A DNA stretch of 64,000 bases from CAVTGO01 sp963734275 (GCA_963734275.1 CAVTGO010000018.1:1-64000), one strand, 5' to 3'; positions 1-9,136 are shown, counted from the stretch's first letter. Numbers and translations are program-made. Notes: generated by a model from the letters alone, not told the origin.

Positions 1-616
1 GTGCAGCAGGCTGGCGAGCGCCTTCATCCCCGGATACGTCAGCGCCTCCGTCAGCACCAGGTCGCCGGGCCGCAGCAGCGCCGTGAACACCGCGGTCATG
101 CCGTGCTGGCTGCCGCTCGAGACCAGCACCTGCTCCGGCGACGCCGGGAGCCCGACTCGCGAAATCCACTCCGCGCCCGCGGCGCGGTGCTGCGGGCTGC
201 CGCCGTCGGGCGGATACGAGAGCAGGCCCGCCAGGTCGCGGCGGCGCGCGAGGCTGTGCGAGCGCCTTTGAGAGCGGCTCGCCGCGCCGGTCCTCCGGGG
301 CGACCGGCGGATGGTTCACGCTCAGGTCGATCGTTCCGTGCTGGAGCTCGGGGGCCGGAACGTGCTCGGTCCCGGCGGAGCGAACGAAGGTGCCCCGCCC
401 GACTTCCCCCGAGATCAGGCCGCGCTGGGCCGCCTCGGCGTATCCGCGGCTGACCGTCCCGATCGTGACGCCGAGCGCGTCGGCGAGGTCGCGGTGCGTC
501 GGCAGCCGCGTCCCGGCGCGCAGCCGGCCCGAGACCACGTCGTCGGCAAGCGCCTCGGCGATCGCGAGGTAGCGCGGTCCGGGGCGCTCCGCCAGCCTCG
601 GTGCCCATATTGTCAT
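1..616 (-). CDS. pdxR: MocR/GntR-type regulator, probable PdxR (C-terminus off the window)
   Basis: An N-terminal winged helix of the GntR family (about residues 10-80, with THRDLADALGV and GRGTFV) is followed by the start of an aminotransferase-fold domain (VLVSSGSQHGMTAVFTALL). That is the MocR architecture. MocR proteins beside pdxS/pdxT are usually PdxR, which sense PLP and control vitamin B6 synthesis; the divergent pdxST genes support that. I place the start at the ATG at 616, which lies inside a perfect palindrome and gives MTIWAPRLAERPGPRYLAIA. One +1 shift near 270 (CAG then an extra C) breaks the frame; removing it restores continuous coding to the window edge. The family call is firm; the PdxR assignment is inferred from context. 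Confidence 0.75.
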   Translation of the reverse strand, partial: MTIWAPRLAERPGPRYLAIAEALADDVVSGRLRAGTRLPTHRDLADALGVTIGTVSRGYAEAAQRGLISGEVGRGTFVRSAGTEHVPAPELQHGTIDLSVNHPPVAPEDRRGEPLSKALAQPRAPPRPGGPALVSARRRQPAAPRRGRGVDFASRAPGVAGAGAGLERQPARHDRGVHGAAAARRPGADGGADVSGDEGARQPAA

Positions 617-627
617 GGTGACAATAT
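607..627. promoter_or_regulatory. Perfect palindromic operator over the pdxR start
   Basis: ATATTGTCA, a 3-nt spacer TGG, then TGACAATAT: 9-bp perfect arms in an AT-rich gap between divergent genes. It covers the pdxR start codon and lies upstream of the promoter read toward the PLP genes. A MocR dimer bound here could repress pdxR and act on the opposite operon. The palindrome is seen; its binding by PdxR is inferred. Confidence 0.65.
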
Positions 628-632
628 AGTGA

Positions 633-661
633 TTGAAAGATGGGCTAGTCAAACATATCTT
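633..661 (+). promoter_or_regulatory. Candidate sigma-70 promoter for the PLP operon
   Basis: TTGAAA (633-638), a 17-nt spacer and TATCTT (656-661) form a recognisable -35/-10 pair in the only AT-rich stretch of the first 7 kb. It is just downstream of the 607-627 palindrome and upstream of the 669 ORF. No start site is measured. Confidence 0.5.
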
Positions 662-676
662 CTCGCCAATGGCGAG
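662..676. repeat. Short inverted repeat at the first ORF start
   Basis: CTCGCCA, A, TGGCGAG: 7-bp perfect arms with a 1-nt centre. The central ATG is the possible start of the 669-800 ORF. It could be a second operator half or chance; nothing else identifies it. Confidence 0.3.
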
Positions 677-800
677 CACTCAACACATTGTCTCGATTCA
701 ATCTGGAGAAGCCTGGGGCCGGCAGCCCGCGCTCGAGCAGGCGCTCATCGACCGCTCGGCCGCCGCCATCCTGCGCGCGGCGCGCGAGGAGGTCTCGTGA
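669..800 (+). CDS. Possible 43-residue leader protein of the PLP operon
   Basis: An intact ORF in a region where neighbouring genes are badly frameshifted. It begins MASTQHIVSIQSGEAWG, continues as an acidic/alanine-rich amphipathic helix (LEQALIDRSAAAILRAAREE) and ends in a TGA that overlaps the next gene's GTG (GTGA). The overlap and the promoter just upstream suggest translation in the pdx operon. I recognise no family. It could be a real small protein, a leader peptide, or the remnant C-terminus of a lost gene. Confidence 0.4.
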   Translation: MASTQHIVSIQSGEAWGRQPALEQALIDRSAAAILRAAREEVS

Positions 801-1935
801 GGTTCGAGACGATCGCCGTCCACGCGGGAGCCGAGCCGGACCCGGCCACCGGCGCGGTGGCGCCGCCGATCCATCTCTCGACGACCTTCGACCACGGCGC
901 CCGCGAGCGAGGACCCGCACGGCTACCACTACGTGCGCGACGCGAACCCGACGCAGGCGCGGCTCGAGAGCGGCGCTCGCGCGCGCTCGAGGGCGGCAAG
1001 GCCGCGCTCGTGTTGGCGTCGGGCATGGCGGCCGCGGCGGCGTTCCTGCAGGCGCTGCCGCCCGGCGAGCCACGTCGTGTTCCCGGACGACATGTACTAC
1101 GCCAACCGCGATCATCGCCCGCGACATCTTCCCGCGCTGGGGCTCTGACGTCGACCACGGTCGCGATGGCCGACCTCGACGCGGTCGAGAAGCGCGCTCA
1201 CGCCGGCGACGCGCCTGGTCTGGGCCGAGAGCCCGTCGAACCCGCTGATGAAGGTGGTCGATCTGGCGCGGCTCGCGGAGATGGCGCACGCCCGCGGCGC
1301 GCAGCTGCTCGTCGACGGCACCTTCGCCACGCCCGCGCTGCAGCAGCCGCTCGCGCTGGGGGCCGACGTGGTGCTGCACTCCACGACCAAGTACCTCGGC
1401 GGCCACAGCGACGTGCAAGGCGGCGCGCTGGTCTTCGGGCGCGCGCGGCGACAGCTCGAGCGGCTGCGCGAGCTGCGCACGCTGCTCGGCGCCGTGGCCT
1501 CGCCCTTCAACTCCTGGCTGGTGCTGCGCGGGCTGCGCACGCTGGCCGTGCGCGTGCGAGCGCCAGTCGCGCGAACGCGCTCGCGCTGGCCGCGGCGATC
1601 CAGGGCCATCCGCGCTCGCGGCGCGTCCACTATCCCGGGCTCGCGGCCCACGCGGGGCACGCGATCGCGAGGCGCCAGATGCGGGCGTTCGGCGGCATGC
1701 TCTCGATCGAGGTCGACGGGCGGCCGCGCGGGCGCGCTGACGGTGGCCTCGCGCGTGCGGCTGTTCCTGAACGCGACCAGCCTCGGCGGCAGCGAGAGCC
1801 TGATCGAGCATCGCGCGTCGTCGGAGGGCCCGGAGTCGCACGACGCGCGAGGACCTGCTGCGGATCTCGGTCGGTCTCGAGCACGCGCAGGACCTGATCG
1901 ACGACCTGCTGCAAGCATTGGAGGCGAGCGCATGA
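797..1935 (+). CDS. Cys/Met-metabolism PLP-dependent enzyme (cystathionine gamma-synthase/beta-lyase type), frameshifted
   Basis: Joining frames gives one ~370-residue protein of the trans-sulfuration family. Visible blocks are ETIAVHAGAEPDP at the N-terminus, LEGGKAALV.ASGMAA, WAESPSNP and HSTTKYLGGHSD, whose lysine should carry PLP, and SLGGSESLIEHRA near the end. Activity (cystathionine gamma-synthase, beta-lyase or gamma-lyase) cannot be told from these motifs. The start is the GTG at 797 overlapping the previous stop, and the end overlaps the pdxS ATG. At least ten +1 insertions interrupt it (near 911, 968, 985, 1066, 1111, 1157, 1194, 1550, 1572, 1716, 1839). As written it encodes no full protein; I read this as a consensus problem, not a pseudogene, because no internal stops remain after correction. 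Confidence 0.75.
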
Positions 1936-2846
1936 CCGGCGCGACGGACGGAGAGAGGGCGACACCGCGGCTCAAGACCGGGCTCGCCGAGATGCTCAAG
2001 GGCGGCGTGATCATGGACGTCGTCGACGCCGAGCAGGCGCGCATCGCCGAGGACGCGGGCGCGGTGGCGGTGATGGCGCTCGAGCGCGTGCCCGCCGACA
2101 TCCGCCGCGAGGGCGGCGTGGCGCGCATGGCCGATCCCGCCGATCGTCGAGGCGATCATGGCCGCGGTGTCGATCCCGGTGATGGCCAAGTGCCGCATCG
2201 GCCACTTCGTCGAGGCGCGCGTGCTGGAGGCGCTGGGCGTGGACTTCATCGACGAGAGCGAGGTGCTGACGCCCGCCGACGAGGAGCACCACATCGACAA
2301 GCACGCGTTCGCGGTGCCCGTTCGTCTGCGGCTGCCGCGACCTCGGCGAGGCGCTGCGCCGCATCGGCGAGGGCGCGGCGATGCTGCGCACCAAGGGCGA
2401 GGCCGGCACCGGCAACATCGTCGAGGCCGTGCGCCACCTGCGCGCGGTGCACGGCCGGCATCCGCCGGCTGACCACGCTCGGGCCCGAGGAGCTGATGGC
2501 GCGAGGCCAAGCACGCTCGGCGCGCCGTACGAGCTGCGTGCGCGCGGTCGCCGCCGACGGCCGGCTGCCGGTGCCGAACTTCGCCGCCGGCGGCATCGCC
2601 ACGCCGGCCGACGCGGCGCTGATGATGCGGCTCGGCGCCGAGGCGGTGTTCGTGGGCTCCGGCATCTTCAAGTCGGCCGATCCCGCGCGCGCCGCGCGCG
2701 GGCGATCGTGCGCGCGACCACGCACTACGAGGACGCCGAGGCGCGTGGCCGAGGTCTCGCGCGGCCTCGGCGAGGCCGATGCGCGGGCTCGAGATCGCCA
2801 CGGCGCTGCCGCGCGGCGCGAGCGGCTGCAGGCGCGCGGCTGGTGA
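1932..2846 (+). CDS. pdxS: PLP synthase, synthase subunit PdxS, frameshifted
   Basis: PdxS condenses ribose 5-phosphate, glyceraldehyde 3-phosphate and ammonia from PdxT into pyridoxal 5'-phosphate in the cytosol. Recognisable blocks in order are LKTGLAEMLKGGVIMDVV, ALERVPADIRREGGVARM, MAKCRIGHFVEA, IDESEVLTPADEEHHIDK, KGEAGTGNIVEA, NFAAGGIATPADAALMM and VFVGSGIFKS; the corrected length (~300) is normal. It starts at an ATG overlapping the previous TGA and ends overlapping the pdxT GTG. About a dozen +1 insertions (for example near 2137, 2319, 2463, 2498, 2516, 2547, 2690-2700, 2744 and 2780) break it. The identity is secure. Confidence 0.9.
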   Translation: MTGATDGERATPRLKTGLAEMLKGGVIMDVVDAEQARIAEDAGAVAVMALERVPADIRREGGVARMADPADRRGDHGRGVDPGDGQVPHRPLRRGARAGGAGRGLHRRERGADARRRGAPHRQARVRGARSSAAAATSARRCAASARARRCCAPRARPAPATSSRPCATCARCTAGIRRLTTLGPEELMARGQARSARRTSCVRAVAADGRLPVPNFAAGGIATPADAALMMRLGAEAVFVGSGIFKSADPARAARGRSCARPRTTRTPRRVAEVSRGLGEADARARDRHGAAARRERLQARGW

Positions 2847-3426
2847 GCGCGTCGCGTCGGCGTGCTCGCGCTGCAGGGCGACTTCGAGGCGCACCGCGCG
2901 CGTGCTGCGGGGACTCGGGCGCCGACGGTGCGCGAGGTCCGCCGCGCCGCCGACGCTCGCCGGCCTGGCGCGGCCTGGTGCTGCCCGGCGGCGAGAGCAC
3001 CGCGCTGCTGCGGCTGATGGCGGACGAGCCGTGGTTCGCCGCCCTGCGCGGCTTCCACGCGCGCGGCGGCGCGCTGCTCGGCACCTGCGCGGGCGCGATC
3101 CTGCTCGCGCGCGAGGTCGAGTCCCCGCGCAGCCGAGCCTCGGCCTGCTCGACGCCGACGGTCGCGCGCAACGCCTACGGCCGGCAGCTCGACTCGTTCG
3201 AGGCCGACGGTGGACGCGCGCGCGCGCTCGGACGGCGCCGCTGCGCGGCCGTCTTCATCCGCGCGCCGCGCTTCCGCGCGGTCGGCGCCGGCGGTCGAGG
3301 TGCTGGCGCCGCTTCGGCGGCGAGCCGGTGCTGGTGCGGCAGGGCCGCGTGCTGGCCGCCACCTTCCACCCCGAGCTGACAGGGGACGCGCGCCTGCACC
3401 GGCTGTTCCTCGACCTCGCCGCCTGA
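2843..3426 (+). CDS. pdxT: PLP synthase glutaminase subunit PdxT, frameshifted
   Basis: The glutamine amidotransferase partner of PdxS. Seen are VGVLALQGDFEAH at the start, LPGGEST (glutamine site), GTCAGAI with the nucleophilic cysteine, and ATFHPELT with the His/Glu of the catalytic triad. The start is the GTG in GGTGA overlapping the pdxS stop; the corrected length is ~190 residues, as usual. Several +1 insertions (near 2860, 2925-2930, 2956, 2972, 3130, 3213-3240, 3288) interrupt the frame. The overlap with pdxS implies coupled translation. Confidence 0.88.
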
Positions 3427-3464
3427 GCGCGGCGCCGGCCACCTCGCTTCGGTCGATCGGCGGA

Positions 3465-3470
3465 TAGCAT
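3465..3470 (+). promoter_or_regulatory. Candidate -10 box for the GHL10 gene
   Basis: TAGCAT 27 nt before the start, in the 71-bp gap after pdxT. A Shine-Dalgarno sequence (AAGGAG at 3487-3492) follows. No clear -35 box. Confidence 0.35.
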
Positions 3471-3497
3471 GGCGCGAGCAGCTTGCAAGGAGCCGCC

Positions 3498-4995
3498 ATG
3501 CGCCACGCCGCGATCTCGACCGGACTAGGACTCGTCCTCGCCCTCTGCGACCCAGCGTCGGCCGCGCCGACGCTGAAGGGCCGGGCCGTCTGGGCCAGCC
3601 CCCGCGACGCCGGCACGACCGAGGCCTCGGTGGTGGCCTTCGTCGAGCAATTGGCGAAGGCGCACGTCAACACGCTGATCATGGAGCTGAAGACCTCCGC
3701 CGGCCTGTTCTGGCCCAGCGAGCGCTTCGCCCCCGCGGTCGTGGCGGAGTACCGCGGAGTTCGACTTGCCGGCGATCCTCATCCGCGAGTGCCACAAGCG
3801 CAAGATCGCGTCCACGTCTGGTTCTTCGACTTCGCGGAGGGCGCGAACTCGTACGTGGTCCAGCAGCATCCCGAGTGGCTGGCCCTGAGCCCGGCGGGCA
3901 AGCCCACGAGCGCCGAGATCCTGCGCGGCGATCCCTATCGAATGGCATGGATGTGCCCGGCGCGGCGGCCGGGCTACACCGACCAGTGGCTGATCCCGGT
4001 CATCAAGGAGTTCGCGACGCGCTACGACGTCGACGCGATCCACCACGACTACGTGCGCTACCCGGGCGACCTCGCGCCCGACACGTACTGCTTCTGCGAC
4101 TACTGCCTGGAGGCAGATCCCGAAGTACGCCTCGTACTACTCGACAGGCACACCCCGACAACCCGCTGCTCGGCAGCATGGACCGCCCGCACCTCGAGGC
4201 GCATTGGGAGAGGAGCCCGAAGGTCCTCCCCCCGAACTGGAGGGACTACTCGCGCGAGATGAAGAGCCGGCTGCTGCTGGAAGGCAGCTTCTTCCCGGGA
4301 GGCAACCGCGACCTCGACTATTTCTTCTACGAGTACCGCGCTCACCACGTCGCCGAGTTCACGCGGCAGGTGTTCGAGGAGGTCCGGAAGGCAAGCCGAA
4401 GATGGAGTTCTCGGCCGCGGTCTTCAAGAACCCGGTGCAGAGCGGGCGCTTCATCGGCCAGGACTGGCGGCGCTTCTCGCCGTGGGTCCAGTACCTGATG
4501 CCGATGGACTACCGGAGCCATTTCGGCGGCGACTTCGAGACCCACCTCGACCTGCTGGCGGAGAGCATCCAGCAGCAGAAGGTGTGGGCGCGCGGATTTC
4601 CCGCACCTCTGGACCGGCGTCGCGGCGTACCAGCTCTACGACGCGGAGCGCGCGCCTCTCGACCGTCTCCGCCGGCTGCTGCGCGCGAGGCGGGCCGGCG
4701 CCGGAGCATGCAGGCCGAGTTCGAGAAGGTGGCGCCGCGGCTCAAGGAGTACGCGCCCGAGCTGCACGACGCGATCACCGCCTACCTGAAGGAGCCCGGG
4801 GATGCGAGGCGCTGGCGGCCAAGCTCGACGCGTTCCTGGCCGACATGCCCGAGGGCTACTCCCCGCCGGAGCGGCTGACGCAAGACGCTCGAACGCGTGA
4901 GGGCCCAGGGCGTCGAAGGGGTCGTGATCTTCTCGACCGGAGGGCTCACCGCGGCCAAGCTCTGGGAGGCCGTGGAGGCGTTCTTCGCTCGGTAG
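3498..4995 (+). CDS. GHL10-type glycoside hydrolase-like exported protein, frameshifted
   Basis: The N-terminus (MRHAAIS..LGLVLALCDPASA) looks like a signal peptide. The body matches the YngK/GHL10 (DUF187) pattern of putative TIM-barrel glycoside hydrolases: RAVWASPRDAG, NTLIMELKTSAGLFWPSE, HVWFFDFAEG, AIHHDYVRYPG (probable active-site strand) and YLMPMDYRSHFGGDF. The C-terminal part (VEGVVIFSTGGL) is family-typical too. The corrected length is ~495 residues. The ATG follows AAGGAG at good spacing. Shifts occur near 3757, 3808, 4125, 4152, 4395, 4595, 4700, 4805 and 4880. Substrate unknown; members are suspected to act on cell-wall or polysaccharide glycans. Confidence 0.65.
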
Positions 4996-5048
4996 CTGTC
5001 CCCTCGCGGGCGGCGCATCCAGTCGCGATCGTGATAGAAAGCGCCCCT

Positions 5049-6984
5049 TTGACGCCCCATCCGCGAGCCTTCCCCCCTCTCGACCCTCAACCCCGCGCAG
5101 CGCGACGCGGTCACCACGACCGAGGGGCCGCTGCTCGTCCTGGCCGGCGCGGGCACCGGCAAGACGCGCGTCATCACCACGCGGATCGCCTACCTGCTGT
5201 CGCTCGGGGTCGAACCCGCGAGCATCCTGGCCGTCACCTTCACCAACAAGGCCGCGGGCGAGATGCGCGAGCGCGTGACGCAGCTCGCGGGGAAGCGGGC
5301 GAAGGCGATCACCGTCGGGACCTTCCACGCGTTCTGCGCGCGCGTGCTGCGCGAGCACGGCCAGGCCCTCGGCCTCCCGCGGCGGTTCACGATCTGCGAC
5401 GCCTCCGACCAGCTGAGCGCGGTGAAGTCCGCCATGCGCGAGCTGCGCGTGCACGAGACGACCATGCATCCGTCCGCGCGTGCTGGCGCGGATGTCGCTG
5501 GCCAAGAACCGGCATGGAGACGCCCGAGGGCTTCCTGGCCGAGCGGCAGCGGCGGCCGCGACCAGCTCGTCGGCTCGGTCTGGCAGCGCTACCGGGAGTT
5601 CCTCGCCCGCACGCGCTCGCTCGACTTCGACGACCTGCTGCTGGAGACCGTGCGCCTGCTGCGCGAGCACGCGGCGCGTGCGCGCGCACTACCGGAAGCG
5701 CTACCGCTACGTCCTGGTGGACGAGTACCAGGACACGAACCACCCGCAGTACGAGATCGTGCGGCAGATCGGCGGCGAGCACCGCAACGTCTGCGTGGTG
5801 GGCGACGACGACCAGTCGATCTACGGCTGGCGCGGCGCCGACATCCAGAAGATCCTGGGCTTCCACCGCGACTTCGAGGGCGCGAAGGTCGTCCGCCTGC
5901 AGACGAACTACCGCTCCACCCGGCAGATCCTGGACGCGGCCAACGCGGTCATCCGCAAGAACGCCTCGCGCCACGAGAAGGCGCTCGAGTCGGCGCGCGG
6001 CGACGGCGAGCCCGTGCGCTTCGCGCGCCTGAAGGACGAGACGGCGGAGGCGCAGTTCGTGGTCGAGGAGATGCGCGCAGCTGCTCCGGCTCGAAGAGGC
6101 GAAGCCCGCAGGACTTCGCCATCCTCTGCCGCACGCAGGTCCAGTTCCGGCCGTTCGAGGGCGAGCTGCGCGCGAACGGGCTGCCCTACGTGGTGGTCGG
6201 CGGCATGTCGTTCTTCGACCGCAAGGAGGTGCGCGACGTCGTCGCCTACCTGAAGCTGGCGGTGAACCCGCGCGACGAGACCTCGCTGCTGCGCGATCAT
6301 CAACACGCCCGCCGCGCGGCGTCGGCAAGGCGAGCCTCGACCGCGTGCTCGGCGTTCGCGACCGAGCACGGCATCTCCGCCAGCGAGGCCTTCGAGCGCG
6401 CGGCCGAGATCGAGGGCCTGTCGCCCGCAGGCGGTGGACGGCTACCGGAAGCTGCGCGACGGCGCTCGACGGCTCCGGAGCTCGCCGACGCGGGCCGCGA
6501 GCTCGTCTCCCGCCTGGAGCGCTTCCTGGAGGCGATCGACTACCGCGACGAGGTGACGCGCCTGTACCCGGAGCCGATGACGCGCGAGGCGCGCTGGGCC
6601 GGCGTGCTCGAGGTGCTGAACTTCGCGGAGAACCACGTGCGCCGCGCGGCCGAGCCGTCGCTCGCACGGCTTCCTGGAGGAGCTGGCGCTCACGAGCGGC
6701 GACGCGCCCGGGCGAGAAGACCGAGGAGCCGCAAGGACGCGGTCACGCTCATGACCCTGCACGCGGCCAAGGGCCTGGAGTTCCCGCACGTCTTCCTGGT
6801 CGGGATGGAGGAGGGCCTGCTGCCGCACGCGCGCGCGGTCGCCGAGGGCGGCGTCGAGGAGGAGCGGCGGCTCGCCTACGTCGGCATCACGCGCGCGATG
6901 ACGACGCCTCACGATGAGCTTGGCCTTCGAGCGCGCGAAGTACGGCCGGCTGCGCGCGCTCGGTGCCCTCGCGCTTCCTGTTCG
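5049..6984 (+). CDS. UvrD/PcrA-family DNA helicase, frameshifted and 3'-truncated
   Basis: SF1 helicase motifs appear in order: LNPAQRDAV (Q motif), AGAGTGKTRVI (Walker A), VTFTNKAAGEM (Ia), VDEYQDTNH (II), GDDDQSIYGWRGAD (III), QTNYRS (IV), MTLHAAKGLEF (V) and LAYVGITRA (VI). Such enzymes unwind DNA 3'-5' in repair and replication restart. The probable start is TTG at 5049 giving MTPHPEPSPLSTLNPAQ after correction; this start is uncertain. Many +1 insertions break the frame (near 5060, 5470, 5512, 5540, 5663, 6076-6110, 6292-6350, 6430, 6665, 6712, 6733, 6960). After PSRFL at ~6982 the protein does not continue; the sequence enters ComEC in the same frame, so the last ~100 or more residues are missing. 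Confidence 0.8.
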
Positions 6985-7756
6985 TCGTCTGGTCGGGTGC
7001 GCTCACCGCGGGACCGCCGGCCGGTCTCACGGTGCGGTTCTTCGACGTCGGGCAGGGGGACGCGGCGCTGCTCACCTCGCCCGGTGGGGTGACGGTGCTC
7101 GTCGACGGCGGGCCGGACGAGGCGCAGGTGGCCACCGAGCTCTCGGCCCTCGGCGTGAAGCGGCTGGACGTCGTGGTGGCTTCGCATCCGCACGCCGATC
7201 ACATCGTCGGGCTGCCCGGCGGTGCTGTCCCGCCTGCCCGTCGGGCTCCTGCTCGAGCCCGGCTGCCCCGACGACTCGCCCGATCTCGAGGACCTGCACC
7301 GCGCGATCGGTGACGAGGGCGTCACCGGTCCGGTACCCGCGTGCGGGCGAGCGTCCTGCAGGTCGGCGACGTGCGCCTCGAGGTCCTCTCGCCGCAGGCG
7401 TGCTTCAGCGGGACCGAGTCGGACACGAACAACGATGCGCTCGTGATCCTCGCCTCGCTCCGCGACGGATACCGTGCTGTTCGCCACCGAGCCCGAGGAG
7501 CCGGCCCAGCAGGTGATGCTGGACGACGGGGTCCGTGGTCGGCGCGGACGTGCTGAAGGTCCCGCACCACGGCGCGGCGACCTCGCTGCGGACGTTCTTC
7601 GACGCGGTCGATCCGGCGGTCGCCGTCGTCAGCGTCGGCGAGAACACGTACGGCCACCCGGTTCCCGAGATCCTCGCGTGGCTCACGGAGGACGGAGCGC
7701 TCGTCGCGCGGACCGATCGCCTCGGCGACGTGATCGTCGAGGTTCCGGGACGGTGA
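6985..7756 (+). CDS. comEC: ComEC/Rec2 C-terminal metallo-beta-lactamase domain, 5'-truncated, frameshifted
   Basis: The text resumes in a final hydrophobic segment (FVVWSGALTAGPPAGL) and then the extracytoplasmic MBL domain of ComEC: VRFFDVGQGDAALL, VLVDGGPD, SHPHADHIVGL (metal-binding HxHxDH-like), LKVPHHGAATSL and SVGENTYGHP. ComEC forms the DNA-uptake channel; the whole N-terminal membrane channel is absent here. +1 insertions near 7217, 7326, 7341, 7469 and 7528 disrupt it. The comEC-holA-rpsT-lepA order is typical of Actinobacteria and other Gram-positives, so this part belongs with the DNA to the right. It begins exactly where the helicase stops making sense. Confidence 0.75.
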
Positions 7757-7806
7757 GCCGGAGGTGGCCTCGGCGGGGTGAGGACGCCGCGGTCGTCGCC
7801 ACGTCG

Positions 7807-7812
7807 TAGCAT
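7807..7812 (+). promoter_or_regulatory. -10 box of a leaderless holA promoter
   Basis: TAGCAT ends 7 nt before the GTG start of holA, so transcription would begin at or beside the start codon. No Shine-Dalgarno sequence is visible between them. Same arrangement as hrcA, recO, dgt and the 62831 gene. Confidence 0.5.
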
Positions 7813-7819
7813 CGCCCGC

Positions 7820-8771
7820 GTGAGCCCGAAGACCGCGCCGGCGCCCGTCTACCTGTTGTGGGGCGAAGACGCCTTCCTGCTCCGGGAGGCGGCGCTCGAG
7901 GTCCTCGGCGACCTGCAGGCCACGGAGGTCGACGCCGCCTTCTGGCAGGGTGGCGAGACGGCCGACCTCTCCACGCCGTCGCTGTTCGGCGAGCGGCGGG
8001 CGCTGCTGGTCACGAACGCGAAGGCCCTGCCCGAGGAGGGACTGCGCGAGTTCGCGGGCTACCTGGAGTCGCCCGATCCGGACGCCCCGCTGATCGTCAC
8101 GGTCACCGTGGGGGAGCGCGCGAAGGCGCCCGCCGCGCTCGTGAAGCTCGTGCAGCCGGTCGGGCTCGGTGAAGGAGATCAAGATCGTCCGCCGGGACCT
8201 GCCCGGATGGCTGATGCAGCGCGCGCGGGCCAAGGAGCTGAACCTCGCAGCCGAGGGAGCGTCGGCGCTCGTGGACACGCTGGGCGAGGATCCTGGGGGT
8301 CTCGAGCAGGCGCTGGACCAGCTCGGGTCGGCGTTCCCCGGCGAGCGGATCACGGCCGAGCTCGTCACCAGGCAGTTCCGGGGCCTCGGCGAGCAGCACG
8401 TGTGGGACCTGTGCGACAAGGCTTTCGCCCGAGACCTGCCGGGCGCGATGCGCTCGCTCCAGACCCTGTCCGCCTCGCGCGAGGAGGGGCTGATGATCCT
8501 CGGCGGCCTGACGTCGCGGCTGCGGGACTTGATCCGCGTCCGGTCGCTGCCCGAGCGCCTCTCTCCGGTCGAGCTCGCGAAGCAGGCCGGCCTGCGGTTC
8601 GACTGGCAGGCGCGCCGCTACCGCGATCAGGCGCGGCGCTACTCGGTGGAGGAGCTCGTCGCCCTGCACGAGCGGATCGCCTGGGCCGACCGCGCGCTCA
8701 AGTCGGGCGCGACCGACGACGTGATCCTGCCGCTCGTGGTCTCGGCGATCGCCACGGGCGCTCCCGCCTGA
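7820..8771 (+). CDS. holA: DNA polymerase III delta subunit HolA, one frameshift
   Basis: The clamp-loader delta subunit opens the beta sliding clamp. The protein starts MSPKTAPAPVYLLWGEDAFLL, typical of HolA (YLL.G.D.FL), followed by SLFGERRALLV, then KEIKIVRRDLPGWLMQRA and a C-terminal helical collar (GGLTSRLRDLIRVRSL). One +1 shift near 8168 (GGG then an extra C) splits it; corrected length is ~316 residues, normal for the family. The GTG at 7820 fits a leaderless start. It ends 3 bp from the convergent rpsT stop. Confidence 0.85.
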
Positions 8772-8774
8772 GGG

Positions 8775-9050
8775 CTACTCGCCGGAGGCGGCGGCGCGGT
8801 TCGCGGCCTTGGCCAGGCGCGACTTGTGGCGGGCGGCCGTGCGCTTGTGGAGCACGCCCTTGGAGGCGGCCTTGTCGAACGCGCGGGCGGCCTCGCGCTG
8901 GCGAGCGGTTGCGGCCTCGGCGTCCCGCTCGGCGGCCGCGGCGTGGACCTTCTTCGTCGCCGTCTTCAGCGAGGTCCGCACGGCCTTGTTGCGCTCGGCG
9001 GCCTTCTCGTTCTGACGGTTCCGCTTGATCTGAGACTTGATGTTCGCCAT
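8775..9050 (-). CDS. rpsT: Ribosomal protein bS20
   Basis: A 91-residue lysine/arginine-rich helical protein beginning MANIKSQIKRNRQNEKAAER and ending with HKRTAARHKSRLAKAAN, the standard S20 pattern, which binds 16S rRNA in the small subunit. The frame is intact, unlike its neighbours. It lies convergent with holA and divergent from lepA, as often seen in Actinobacteria. Confidence 0.95.
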   Translation of the reverse strand: MANIKSQIKRNRQNEKAAERNKAVRTSLKTATKKVHAAAAERDAEAATARQREAARAFDKAASKGVLHKRTAARHKSRLAKAANRAAASGE

Positions 9051-9068
9051 CGGCCGGGCAGTCTACCA

Positions 9069-9113
9069 GCGGGCACTTCCTCGGCGGGCACTTCCTCGGC
9101 GGGCACTTCCTCG
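9069..9113. repeat. Three perfect 15-bp tandem repeats in the rpsT-lepA gap
   Basis: The unit GCGGGCACTTCCTCG is repeated three times without a mismatch (9069-9083, 9084-9098, 9099-9113), between the rpsT start and the lepA promoter. The period of 15 is a multiple of three but no gene spans it convincingly. It may be a slippage expansion or direct-repeat protein sites. Confidence 0.7.
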
Positions 9114-9136
9114 GCGGACCCGCCCCCGGCCGCCCG

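Noticed and set aside
645..2894. Long minus-strand ORF of 749 codons opposite the PLP genes
   Set aside because: Low-complexity Arg/Ala/Pro translation, antisense to well-identified enzymes; a GC-rich shadow.
9069..9113. CRISPR array
   Set aside because: Units are contiguous 15-mers without spacers and no cas gene is present.
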